Origin: VRUE01 sp035701465
GTDB taxonomy: Bacteria > Actinomycetota > Thermoleophilia > Solirubrobacterales > 70-9
DNA length: 47,978 nt
Assembly (NCBI GenBank): GCA_035701465.1
Contig: DASSMU010000238.1
Location: 1-47,978 of the forward strand
Direction of reading: 5' to 3'
Under the pieces are notes generated by a model, which did not search any database, was not told the DNA's origin, and was given only the letters and a program-made list of their open reading frames with translations. The position numbers and the translations under genes are program-made. Position 1 is the stretch's first letter. Every line of letters starts with the position of its first letter. Shown here piece after piece: positions 22,984 to 31,608 of the stretch.

Positions 22984-23795
22984 TGGACCTCGGGCTGAAG
23001 GGACGCGCCTGCGTCGTCACCGGCGCCAGCCGCGGGATCGGGGCCGAGACCACGCGACTGCTCTGTGCCGAGGGCGCAGGTGTGCTCCTGGTCGGCCGCC
23101 ACGAGGAGCGCCTGGCGGCCGCCGCGGGGGAAGCGGCCGCCGCGGGGGCGGAGGGCGGAGGCCGCGTCGAGACGCTCGTCCTCGACGTCACCGGCGAGGA
23201 CGCAGGCGAGCGCATGCTCTCGGCGGCCGAGGAGCACTTCGGCGCGCTCGACGTGCTGGTCAACAACGCCGGCACCGCCCGTTGGCGCGACCTCGACGAC
23301 ATCCCCGACGAGGACTGGCGCGCCCAGTACGAGCTCAACGTGATGGCCCCTCTGCGAGCGATGCGGGCCGCGATCCCACCGATGGCCGAGCGCGGCTGGG
23401 GGCGCGTGGTCAACGTCTGCTCGACCGCCGGCAAGCGGCCCTCGGCGGCGATGCCCGAGTACTCGGTGGCGAAGGCGGCCGAGCTCTCGCTCTCGCGGCT
23501 CTTCGCCGACCGCTACGCGAAAAGCGGCGTTCTCGTCAACGCGATCTGCCCCGGCCCGGTCGAATCGGAGATGTGGATGGAGCCGGGCGGCCTGCTCGAC
23601 CAGTCCCACAGGATGTCGGGGGCAGCGAGCCGCGAGGAGGCCCTGGCGACGGCCGGCTCGAAGCGGCCGATTGGACGCCTGGCCGAGGCAGGCGAGATCG
23701 CCGCGGCGATCGTCTTCCTCTGCTCCGAGCGCGCCTCCTACGTGGCGGGCGCCGCCTGGTCCGTGGACGGCGGCACCGTCCAAGTAATCATCTGA
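22983..23795 (+). CDS. Short-chain dehydrogenase/reductase
   Basis: A 270-residue classical SDR. It has the NAD(P) motif VVTGASRGIGAE, LDVLVNNAGTARW, the catalytic NVCSTAGKRPSAAMPEYSVAK segment (Ser, Tyr and Lys in normal spacing), LVNAICPGPVESEMW and the C-terminal YVAGAAWSVDGG. A 3-oxoacyl-ACP reductase or similar alcohol dehydrogenase activity is likely; the substrate is unknown. A Gly-containing but Ala-rich insertion (AAAAGEAAAAGAEGGG) lies after strand 2. The ATG overlaps the upstream stop codon; the stop codon overlaps the ATG of the Nudix gene. Confidence 0.92.
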   Translation: MDLGLKGRACVVTGASRGIGAETTRLLCAEGAGVLLVGRHEERLAAAAGEAAAAGAEGGGRVETLVLDVTGEDAGERMLSAAEEHFGALDVLVNNAGTARWRDLDDIPDEDWRAQYELNVMAPLRAMRAAIPPMAERGWGRVVNVCSTAGKRPSAAMPEYSVAKAAELSLSRLFADRYAKSGVLVNAICPGPVESEMWMEPGGLLDQSHRMSGAASREEALATAGSKRPIGRLAEAGEIAAAIVFLCSERASYVAGAAWSVDGGTVQVII

Positions 23796-24394
23796 TGGGC
23801 CGGCGGGCCGAAAATACGCCTATACGGCGTGAAATCGGCCCATCGGCGGAGTTGTCGGGGTTGCTGCTCTCGCCGGAGGAGGCGTTTGCGATGGACGCGC
23901 GCGGGGGGACCGACGCAGCCGTGCTGGTGCCGCTGCACGACTGGCCCGACGAACCGGGCCTGATCTTCACGGAGCGACCCGCCGACATGCGGCGCCACGC
24001 CGGTGAGATTTCCTTCCCCGGCGGCCGCAGGGACGAGGGCGATCCCGACCTGACGGCGACCGCGCTGCGCGAGGCAGAGGAGGAGATCGGCCTCCCACCT
24101 GCGCAGGTCGAACTCTGCGGCGCCCTGCCGCCGGCCTCGACCTTCGTCACCGGCTACCGCATCCACCCCTACGTCGGCCTCATCGCCGACCCGGCAGAGC
24201 TCAACCTCAAACCAAACCCGGCGGAGGTGGAGACGGTCCTGGCTTTTTCGCTAGAAGGGCTGCGCAAGGGCTACGCGATGCGCCGCCTGGTCCGCCGCGG
24301 CGTGCCCATACACACGCCTACCTATGAGGTCGACGGCCACCTGATCTGGGGCGCGACCGCCCGGATCCTCGGCGATCTTCTTTCTCTGATCTGA
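23795..24394 (+). CDS. CoA pyrophosphatase-like Nudix hydrolase
   Basis: A 199-residue Nudix hydrolase. The Nudix box GGRRDEGDPDLTATALREAE followed by EEIGL has all metal-binding glutamates. The preceding FTERPADMRRHAGEISFP matches the UPF0035 motif that marks CoA pyrophosphatases (NudL/PCD1 type), and GYRIHPYVG follows. It should cleave CoA into 4'-phosphopantetheine and 3',5'-ADP. The N-terminal 20 residues (MGRRAENTPIRREIGPSAEL) are encoded by a palindromic element (23805-23841) and are not part of the fold; a downstream TTG could also start the protein. Confidence 0.87.
   Translation: MGRRAENTPIRREIGPSAELSGLLLSPEEAFAMDARGGTDAAVLVPLHDWPDEPGLIFTERPADMRRHAGEISFPGGRRDEGDPDLTATALREAEEEIGLPPAQVELCGALPPASTFVTGYRIHPYVGLIADPAELNLKPNPAEVETVLAFSLEGLRKGYAMRRLVRRGVPIHTPTYEVDGHLIWGATARILGDLLSLI
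23805..23841. repeat. Palindromic element H1 at the start of the Nudix gene
   Basis: GGGCCGA pairs with TCGGCCC, then AAA faces AAA, then TACGCC pairs with GGCGTG around a TATAC loop. A second, mutually exclusive pairing joins 23794-23802 (GATGGGCCG, holding the start codon) with 23836-23844 (CGGCCCATC). The sequence is clearly related to element H2 at 31617, including the shared tail TCGGCCCATCG. Confidence 0.7.
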
Positions 24395-24491
24395 GGCGAC
24401 GAAGTCAAGCGTGGCTAGGACGCAGGGAGCGCCGCGTGCTCTGCACGCAAGCGACTGAGGACAACGCCACGCGCCGGCTTCGTCGCCTCAG
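24391..24491 (+). ncRNA. Structured element E1 (copy 1 of a conserved RNA-like fold)
   Basis: Outer stem CTGAGGCGACGAAG/CTTCGTCGCCTCAG, extended inward by TC/GG. Then a 2-base AA against GCC, a 7-bp stem GCGTGGC/GCCACGC, an internal loop with AGGACGCAGGGAG (24417-24429) facing GACTGAGGAC (24453-24462), and a terminal hairpin CGC-C-GCGTGC/GCACGC-AA-GCG. Both loop strands are identical in element E2 (43967), while the stems differ yet still pair. It fills the gap between the convergent Nudix and rhodanese genes and contains both stop codons, so it may also terminate transcription. Confidence 0.55.
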
Positions 24492-25330
24492 ACGTCCTTC
24501 TCTACTGGGACGCCTACGAGATTCCCCCACTCGGTCCAGGAGCCGTCGTAGTTCTTCACGTCGCCCTGGCCGAGCAGCTCGTGCAGGACGAACCAGGTGT
24601 GGGCCGAGCGCTCGCCGATCCGGCAGTAGGCGATGATCGGCTCGTCGCCGTCGATCACGCCTTTCGACGTGTACAGCTCGCGCAGTTCCTCGGCGGACTT
24701 GAAGGTGCCGTCCTCGTTGACAGCCTGGGCCCACGGCACCGAGGCGGCGCCGGGGATATGGCCCGCGCGCTGGGCGCCCTCCTGCTCGTATCCCGGCATC
24801 GCGATCAGCTCGCCCGAGTACTCCTGCGGGCTGCGCACATCGACCAGGTTGGCCGCGCCGTCGATCGCGCCGAGGACCTCTTCGCGGAAGGCGCGGATCG
24901 AGTTGTCGCCCGGCTGGGCGGTGAAGGTCGCCGGCGCGTAGCCGGGGGGCTCCGTGCTGCTCTCGCGGCCCTCGGCGATCCACTTCTCGCGCGGGCCGTT
25001 GACGAGCTTCACCTTGTCGTGCCCGTAGTAGCGGAAGTACCAGAAGGTGTAGGCAGCGAACCAGTTGTTGCGGTCGCCGTAGAGGACGACGGTGTGGTCG
25101 TTGGAGATGCCGCGGATACCCATCAGGGCGCCGAAGTCCTCCGGGCCAAGGAAGTCTCGCCTGACCTGGTCCTGAAGGTCGACGCGCCAGTCGAAGCCGA
25201 TCGCGCCCGGGATGTGGGACTCGGCGTAGAGAGCCGGATTCTCGTCGACCTCGACGATGCGGATCGAGTCGTCGTCGAGGTGCTGCGCGACCCAATCGGT
25301 CTCGACAAGAACATCCTTGGCGTAGCTCAC
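24488..25330 (-). CDS. sseA: Thiosulfate/3-mercaptopyruvate sulfurtransferase (two-domain rhodanese)
   Basis: A 280-residue two-domain rhodanese. The N-terminal, inactive domain contains IRIVEVDENPALYAESHIPG and VVLYGDRNNWFAAYTFWYFR. The C-terminal domain has NLVDVRSPQEYSGE, GHIPGAASVPW and the active loop AYCRIGERSAHTW with Cys236, the CRxGx(R/T) loop of thiosulfate sulfurtransferases. It moves sulfane sulfur to cyanide or protein thiols. The GTG start at the complement of 25328-25330 has GGAGG at good spacing. The stop codon lies in the right arm of E1. A NAD-binding-type gene lies 31 bases upstream on the same strand. Confidence 0.92.
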   Translation of the reverse strand: MSYAKDVLVETDWVAQHLDDDSIRIVEVDENPALYAESHIPGAIGFDWRVDLQDQVRRDFLGPEDFGALMGIRGISNDHTVVLYGDRNNWFAAYTFWYFRYYGHDKVKLVNGPREKWIAEGRESSTEPPGYAPATFTAQPGDNSIRAFREEVLGAIDGAANLVDVRSPQEYSGELIAMPGYEQEGAQRAGHIPGAASVPWAQAVNEDGTFKSAEELRELYTSKGVIDGDEPIIAYCRIGERSAHTWFVLHELLGQGDVKNYDGSWTEWGNLVGVPVEKDV

Positions 25331-25361
25331 CCACAACCTCCGCTCTCGAAATCGGGGACTC

Positions 25362-25823
25362 CTACCGCAGCTTAGAGAGGTCGATCGGCCGGTCGGCCGC
25401 CTCTCCCACGAACTCGACCGGGATCCGCCAGGTCTCAGAGGCGGCTTCCACCGCCGAGCGGCCCCGGGCCAGGAGCGCCGCGTCGACGGAGCCGCCGGCC
25501 TCGTAGACGAACCGGCGCACCGGCGTTTCGACCAGGCGTTCGAGGAAGCGCTCGAGCCGCGAGCCGTGGATCGCCTCGAGGTCCTCGGCGGGCCCAACCG
25601 CCGAGCCCAGGAGCCAGTACACCGCGGCGACGTCGCCGACGAGTTCGAGCAGAGTCCCCGGCTGCTCGGGGTCGGCAAGGGCCGCCTCCAACCCCGCGGA
25701 CTCGATCGCCGCCAACCCCTCCCGGCGCCTACTCGTCCCTCGCACCGCCCAACCCTCGTCGCGCAGTCTCTGGCCGAGCTCCCGCCCGCGACACCCGCAA
25801 CCCACGATCAGCGCCCGGGCCAC
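25362..25823 (-). CDS. NAD(P)-binding Rossmann protein
   Basis: A 153-residue protein starting MARALIVGCGCRGRELGQRL, a Rossmann nucleotide-binding head with a GxGxxG-like GCGCRG loop followed by an Arg-rich strand end (RGTSRRREG). The chain continues with AVYWLLGSAVGPAEDLEAIH and RRFVYEAGGSVD, the later strands of an NAD-dependent epimerase-like fold, but stops short of a full epimerase (usual length about 280-300). It may bind a nucleotide without catalysing epimerisation. The GTG start follows the upstream stop by 8 bases, and a rhodanese gene follows. Confidence 0.65.
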   Translation of the reverse strand: MARALIVGCGCRGRELGQRLRDEGWAVRGTSRRREGLAAIESAGLEAALADPEQPGTLLELVGDVAAVYWLLGSAVGPAEDLEAIHGSRLERFLERLVETPVRRFVYEAGGSVDAALLARGRSAVEAASETWRIPVEFVGEAADRPIDLSKLR

Positions 25824-25831
25824 GCAGTCGC

Positions 25832-26125
25832 CTAGATCGCCCGGAAGCCTTTGCGCTGGCGCAGCCTCTCCATCTCCTCGGCCGCCACCTCGTCGCGCAG
25901 CTCCTGCTCGCTGCGCTCGGCCGCACCGCGCCGGCGTCGCATCTCGTTCTGGGCCTCGAGCATCTGCTGCACGTCGTCGATCTCGTTCTGCACCTCGACC
26001 TCGGGCGCGCGGGTCGGCTTCCAGTCGAGCAGTTCGGCGTTGTCGCCGGTGTAGAAATGCTCCATCAAGAACAGGACGCCGACCAGCAACAGCACCATCG
26101 CAACCGTGCCAAGGACGAAGTACAC
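25832..26125 (-). CDS. Membrane-anchored coiled-coil protein
   Basis: A 97-residue protein. One N-terminal membrane helix (MYFVLGTVAMVLLLVGVLFL) is followed by a charged, helix-forming region with heptad-like hydrophobic spacing (VEVQNEIDDVQQMLEAQNEM, then EQELRDEVAAEEMERLRQRK). This predicts a cytoplasmic coiled coil attached to the membrane. I recognise no family. It is first in the operon leading to the NAD-binding protein and the rhodanese, and it is divergent from the thiolase gene. The start is GTG at the complement of 26123-26125. Confidence 0.65.
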   Translation of the reverse strand: MYFVLGTVAMVLLLVGVLFLMEHFYTGDNAELLDWKPTRAPEVEVQNEIDDVQQMLEAQNEMRRRRGAAERSEQELRDEVAAEEMERLRQRKGFRAI

Positions 26126-26161
26126 AGGCCAAGGATACGCCGAGCCCGCGCGTCGACTTAA

Positions 26162-27373
<1,212 letters not shown>

Positions 27374-27395
27374 CTCGCCAGCAAGTCCGCTTGAT

Positions 27396-28208
27396 TTAGG
27401 ACCCCGAGTCGTCGCCCCACTGCAACTCAAACCCCTGAAAAGGCAAAACCTCTCCAAGGAATGCAAACTCAATTTCACGCCCTTCACTAGTTGACCTATC
27501 CTTCATGTCATCAGAAACCTCGGCGCGCCGATGGTGATTGATCTTGACACTAGCCTTCCCCTCCTCACGTCGATCAAGAATTCGGACTGAAAAGTCGCTG
27601 GAAATATGCTCGACGGTCCAAATCAATCGATCGCGTCGGCGAAAATGGCCAAACGTCTCCACCTCAAAATGAGAGGGCTTACTAGGATGGAACTTGTACA
27701 CCTTGCTGAACTCGACCTTGCCTTCATCTTTCGATATATATAAATCTAGTTCTTTCCCGGTAAGTTCGTTACCGTCGGGCTCCAGGATCGAGAAAAACCC
27801 TCCTCCAGAACCCCATCTCGCGGCGTCCGTATAGAGACTGAACTGGCGGCGCCGATGAACCTTCGCTGACCCAAATACATCGAAGCGGTGTTGGGCTGCG
27901 ACATGCACCTGATCGCCAATGCGCTTTAGCGTGATCTCAAGCGTCTGATTTGCCCGGGTGAGAGAGCTCGCACCTCGGAGTGCCTCAATCGCGTCGCCTA
28001 CGTCGATACCGAATACCTGCCTAGCAATCAGCCAGGATACAAGCGCACTTGCAATAACTGATCCGCCGATTCCTATAAGGATTATGCCTCCAACACTTAC
28101 ACCATGCCGCACAGCACCGTGGGGCGATTCGGAATCAACAACGGCTAGCAGTGAGCCGACTACTAGGATGCCGACACCGGCGAGAAAAACGCGCTGCCAT
28201 GACCGCAT
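27396..28208 (-). CDS. Two-span membrane protein of a lower-G+C insert
   Basis: A 270-residue protein not recognised. Two N-terminal membrane helices (RVFLAGVGILVVGSLLAVV and VGGIILIGIGGSVIASALVSW) form a hairpin, followed by a cytosolic domain of about 190 residues. That domain is rich in beta strands (FDVFGSAKVHRRRQFSLYTD, VYKFHPSKPSHFEVETFGHF, DRLIWTVEHISSDFSVRILD). Base composition here is visibly lower in G+C than the neighbours, and AAA, ATA and TTT codons are common, suggesting recent transfer. It starts 3 bases after the YbaK-like gene, so the two form one unit; a membrane-anchored sensor or effector is possible. Confidence 0.55.
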   Translation of the reverse strand: MRSWQRVFLAGVGILVVGSLLAVVDSESPHGAVRHGVSVGGIILIGIGGSVIASALVSWLIARQVFGIDVGDAIEALRGASSLTRANQTLEITLKRIGDQVHVAAQHRFDVFGSAKVHRRRQFSLYTDAARWGSGGGFFSILEPDGNELTGKELDLYISKDEGKVEFSKVYKFHPSKPSHFEVETFGHFRRRDRLIWTVEHISSDFSVRILDRREEGKASVKINHHRRAEVSDDMKDRSTSEGREIEFAFLGEVLPFQGFELQWGDDSGS

Positions 28209-28211
28209 GTG

Positions 28212-28697
28212 CTAGACCTCGAAGTTGCCAAGAGTAATGTGCTTGGCTCGCAGTAGGATAAGCGGGTCAAATACGACGTATTCATTTGAAGTTCCCGCGT
28301 TCGTTGATACCCAAGGTAGAAAGAGCACTTGATGAGTGATGAGGTGAACACCACCCCAGAAAGCAGGATGAAATGGATGCAAGGTGCCTGGAGTAACACC
28401 CATCTGGCGCAATAAGTCTGGGCTCGTCAGCTTCGCCTCGCGGAGGGCGAGCGCATCCTTGACATCACGCAACGATAGGTGTCGATCACCTCTGATATGC
28501 GCAAGAGCGCGCCCCTGATCACAGTCGATCAAAAGGCTCTTGAGCTCGTGTTCCAGCGGGATGCGCTTCGCCGCAGCCGCGCTCTGGCAGGAGATAACGG
28601 GTTTCTCCAATTGGAATCGCAGAAGCCACGAGCTGGGATTTTCTAGCGCGGTGGTCAAATCTCGTCGCCCAATCAGGCAAGCGTATCCGCTGTTCAA
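28212..28697 (-). CDS. YbaK/ProX-type aminoacyl-tRNA deacylase-like protein
   Basis: A 161-residue protein matching the YbaK/EbsC/ProX trans-editing fold: SLLIDCDQGRALAHIRGDRH, LSLRDVKDALALREAKLTSP, LLRQMGVTPGTLHPF and the closing EYVVFDPLILLRAKHITLG. In this family the domain hydrolyses mischarged tRNAs. The usual GVTPGxVSPFGL becomes GVTPGTLHPFHPAF here, so substrate choice may differ. The start is TTG at the complement of 28695-28697, with only a weak ribosome site. Codon use and G+C are those of the insert (27374-28740). It is the first gene of a two-gene unit with the membrane protein downstream. Confidence 0.65.
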   Translation of the reverse strand: MNSGYACLIGRRDLTTALENPSSWLLRFQLEKPVISCQSAAAAKRIPLEHELKSLLIDCDQGRALAHIRGDRHLSLRDVKDALALREAKLTSPDLLRQMGVTPGTLHPFHPAFWGGVHLITHQVLFLPWVSTNAGTSNEYVVFDPLILLRAKHITLGNFEV

Positions 28698-28814
28698 TGC
28701 TCATGCCGCATGGGTTTCGTGAGTTACGCTCTCGTTTCTCCGACCCTGCCGCTCTTGACGTGCTCCTACCGGCAGTACACGCAGACGCGCTTCACGAGGT
28801 AGCCTCGCGAGCCC

Positions 28815-29606
28815 ATGGAGACGAGACTTCGGGAGTTGGCAAGCGTGGACGGGCGGATCTCGGCCACCTCCGCAGCGGTGGTGCCGCTGCAGGACGACGG
28901 GCTCTACCGGGGCGACGGAGCCTTCGAGGTGATCCGACTCTACGAAGGAAGGCCATTCGCGCTCGACGACCATCTGGACCGGCTGGCGAAATCGACGGCG
29001 ACGATCGAGTTGGAGTTCGACCGAGACGCGTTCGAAAACGAGATCGACGCGCTGCTCGCCGAGTTCGGCCCCATCGACGGGCAGTTGCGGCTGATCGTCA
29101 CCCGCGGCGGCCGGCGGCTGGCGATGACCGAGCCGATCCCGCAGCATCTGGAGAAGATCAGGCTCGCCACCGTCACCTACTGTCCGAGCGTCATCCTCAA
29201 CGGAGTCAAGTCGCTCTCCTACGCGGCCAACATGCAGGCGATCCGGCTCGCTAAAGCCAGCGGCGCCGACGAGGCTGTTCTCGTTCAGCCGGACGGCACC
29301 GTGCTCGAGCCGCCCACCTCATCGATCTTCTGGGTCTCGCCGGAAGGCGGCCTGCGCACGCCGGCGCTCGACAACGGCGTGCTCGAGTCGATCACCCGCG
29401 ACCGCCTGATCAAGACGCTGCACGTCGAAACCGGCACCTGGCCCGTCACTGACCTGCGTGCCACCAGCGAGGCGTTCATAACTTCATCGACCAGAGAGAT
29501 ACAGCCAGTTTCAGCAATCGACGGCGCCGAGCTGCCCTCGCCGCCCGGCCCCCGTACCCGCGAAGCGCAGGAAGCGTTCGCGGAAACGCTCGGAAAGGAG
29601 CTTTGA
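28815..29606 (+). CDS. Class IV aminotransferase (BCAT/ADC lyase-like)
   Basis: A 263-residue fold-type IV PLP enzyme. The head has VPLQDDGLYRGDGAFEVIR, the conserved beginning of the family; LRLIVTRGG follows; the PLP lysine is Lys132 in NGVKSLSYAANMQA; the later AKASGADEAVLVQPDGTVLE and SSIFWV are also typical. It could be a branched-chain aminotransferase, D-amino-acid aminotransferase or aminodeoxychorismate lyase; the sequence does not decide. Its stop is 1 base from the TTG of the acyl-CoA dehydrogenase gene, so it is the first gene of the beta-oxidation operon, possibly feeding branched-chain keto acids into it. Confidence 0.88.
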   Translation: METRLRELASVDGRISATSAAVVPLQDDGLYRGDGAFEVIRLYEGRPFALDDHLDRLAKSTATIELEFDRDAFENEIDALLAEFGPIDGQLRLIVTRGGRRLAMTEPIPQHLEKIRLATVTYCPSVILNGVKSLSYAANMQAIRLAKASGADEAVLVQPDGTVLEPPTSSIFWVSPEGGLRTPALDNGVLESITRDRLIKTLHVETGTWPVTDLRATSEAFITSSTREIQPVSAIDGAELPSPPGPRTREAQEAFAETLGKEL

Positions 29607-29607
29607 C

Positions 29608-30768
29608 TTGGACTTCCAGTTGACCGACGAGCAGAGGCTGATCTCCGAAACGGCGCGGGAATTCGCCGACAAGGAGATCACGCCGCGAGTGCGCGAGAAC
29701 GACCGTGCCGGCCGCTTCGACCGCGAGCTGGCGAGCAAGCTGGGCGAGGTCGGCTACCTCGGCGCGCCCGTCTCTGAGACCTACGGCGGCCGCGGCCTCG
29801 ACTACATCGGCTACGGCCTGATCGTCGAACAGGTCGGCCGCGCCGACTCCTCCGCCCTCACCGTCGTCTCGGTGCAGACCTCGCTGGTCGCGGGATCGAT
29901 CGAGAGGTGGGGAACCGAGGAGCAGAAGCAGAAGTGGCTGCCGCGGATGTGCACGGGCGAGGCGCTCGGCTGCTTCGGCCTGACCGAGCCCGACACCGGC
30001 TCCGACGCCGCCAACCTGCGCACCCGCGCGACCAAGACCGACTCCGGCTGGTCGATCAGCGGCCAGAAGATGTGGATCTCGTTGGCCAACTTCTCCGAGG
30101 TGGCGCTGATCTTCGCCCAGACCGACCCGGAGAAGAAGCACAAGGGGCTCGCCTGCTTCCTCGTCCCCACCGACAGCGAGGGCTTCACCACACAGGAGAT
30201 CCACGGCAAGCTCGGCCTGCGCTCCTCCGACACCGGCGAGATCTCGCTCGACAACGTCGGGGTCGGCGAGGACGCGATGCTCGGCGAGATCGGCGACGGC
30301 TTCAAGGTTGCGATGAGCGCCCTCGACAACGGCCGCTACAGCGTCGCCGCCGGCTGCGTCGGCATCTGCGAAGGCTGCGTCGAAGCCTCGGTCGCCTACG
30401 CCAAGGAGCGCAAGCAGTTCGGCGTCCCGCTCGCCCGCTTCCAGCTGGTGCAGGAGATGATCGCCGACATGATCCTCAAGCGCGACGCCTCGCGGATGCT
30501 GGTCTACCGCGCCGGCGTGCTCAAGGACGAAGGCAAGCCGAACACGCTGGAGACCTCGGTGGCGAAGCTCTACGCAACCGAGTCCGCGGTCGAATGCGCC
30601 AACCTGGCGATCCAGGTCCACGGCGGCTCCGGCTACGTCGACGACTACCCGGTCGAGCGCTACTTGCGCGACGCCCGCGTCACCACGCTCTACGAGGGGA
30701 CGTCGCAGATCCAGAAGCTGATCATCGGCCGCGCCGCGACCGGGATCAACGCGATGACGCCCCTATGA
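29608..30768 (+). CDS. Acyl-CoA dehydrogenase
   Basis: A 386-residue FAD enzyme. It has DFQLTDEQRLISETAREFAD at the N-terminus, CFGLTEPDTGSDAANLRT and WISLANFSEVALIFAQ in the middle (FAD contacts), RKQFGVPLARFQLVQEMIAD, and the catalytic Glu in TLYEGTSQIQKLIIGR. This is the short/branched-chain type of acyl-CoA dehydrogenase; it makes the first, FAD-linked step of beta-oxidation and passes electrons to ETF. The TTG start has AAAGGAG 7 bases upstream. Its position after a class IV aminotransferase suggests branched-chain amino-acid degradation. Confidence 0.95.
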   Translation: MDFQLTDEQRLISETAREFADKEITPRVRENDRAGRFDRELASKLGEVGYLGAPVSETYGGRGLDYIGYGLIVEQVGRADSSALTVVSVQTSLVAGSIERWGTEEQKQKWLPRMCTGEALGCFGLTEPDTGSDAANLRTRATKTDSGWSISGQKMWISLANFSEVALIFAQTDPEKKHKGLACFLVPTDSEGFTTQEIHGKLGLRSSDTGEISLDNVGVGEDAMLGEIGDGFKVAMSALDNGRYSVAAGCVGICEGCVEASVAYAKERKQFGVPLARFQLVQEMIADMILKRDASRMLVYRAGVLKDEGKPNTLETSVAKLYATESAVECANLAIQVHGGSGYVDDYPVERYLRDARVTTLYEGTSQIQKLIIGRAATGINAMTPL

Positions 30769-30837
30769 GCCGAGCGAGCAAGCGTGCATATCTGATTCTT
30801 CGCGCCGCGAGCGAGGCGAATGCTTGATGGGGACGCG

Positions 30838-31608
30838 ATGACCGATCTGGTTCAGGTCTCTAGCGACGGCCACGTCGCCCTGCTCCGGCTCAACCGGCCG
30901 GAGGCGCGCAACGCGCTCTCGCCGGAGCTGATGGAGGATCTGGCAAGCGAGCTGGAGCGCCTCGACCCCGACCCCGAGGTGCGCTGCGTCGTCATCGCCG
31001 GCTCCGAGAAGGTCTTCGCCGCCGGTGCCGACATCAAGGCGATGGCCGAGCGTAGCTTCGCCGAGGCGCTGCGCCACCCGGCTGCGTCCTTCTGGCGACG
31101 CCTTGCGGCGATCAAGACGCCGATGGTCGCTGCCGTCTCCGGCTACGCCCTCGGCGGGGGCTGCGAGCTGGCGCTCGCCTGCGACATGATCGTCGCCGCC
31201 GAGGGGGCCAAGTTCGGCCAGCCCGAGATCAACCTCGGGATCATCCCCGGCGGCGGTGGCACACAGCGGCTGGCCCGGGTACTCGGCAAGCAGCGGGCGA
31301 TGGAGCTGGTGCTGACCGGCCGGCGCTTCGATGCCGAGGAGGCACAGGAGATGGGTCTGGTCAACAAGGTCGTCGCCGACGACGCCTGGCTGGACGAGGC
31401 GATGGCGCTCGCCCGAGCCGTCGCCGAGCAACCCCCGATCGCCTCGCGGCTCGCCAAGCAGGCCGTGCTCGTCGCCGAGGAGACCGCCCTCTCCCCCGGC
31501 ATCGAGAACGAGCGTCGCCTCTACGAGCTGGCGATGGCAACCGAGGACCGCATAGAGGGCATGAACGCCTTCCTCGAGAAGCGCGAACCGAATTTCGAGG
31601 GCAAATGA
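30838..31608 (+). CDS. Enoyl-CoA hydratase
   Basis: A 256-residue crotonase-fold protein. The oxyanion-hole segments are FAAGADIKAMAE and SGYALGGGCELALACD; the two acid/base glutamates are Glu110 (GGGCE) and Glu130 (FGQPEINLGIIPGGGGTQRL), so it should be an active hydratase that adds water to trans-2-enoyl-CoA. The ATG at 30838 has a purine-rich ribosome site (GGGGA). The stop codon overlaps the ATG of the next gene (ATGA). A 69-base gap before it is not otherwise explained. Confidence 0.94.
   Translation: MTDLVQVSSDGHVALLRLNRPEARNALSPELMEDLASELERLDPDPEVRCVVIAGSEKVFAAGADIKAMAERSFAEALRHPAASFWRRLAAIKTPMVAAVSGYALGGGCELALACDMIVAAEGAKFGQPEINLGIIPGGGGTQRLARVLGKQRAMELVLTGRRFDAEEAQEMGLVNKVVADDAWLDEAMALARAVAEQPPIASRLAKQAVLVAEETALSPGIENERRLYELAMATEDRIEGMNAFLEKREPNFEGK

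Noticed and set aside
24391..24491. Reading E1 as only a bidirectional terminator.
   Set aside because: The exact repeat of both loop strands in E2, far away and in a leader, is not explained by termination; termination may be an added role.
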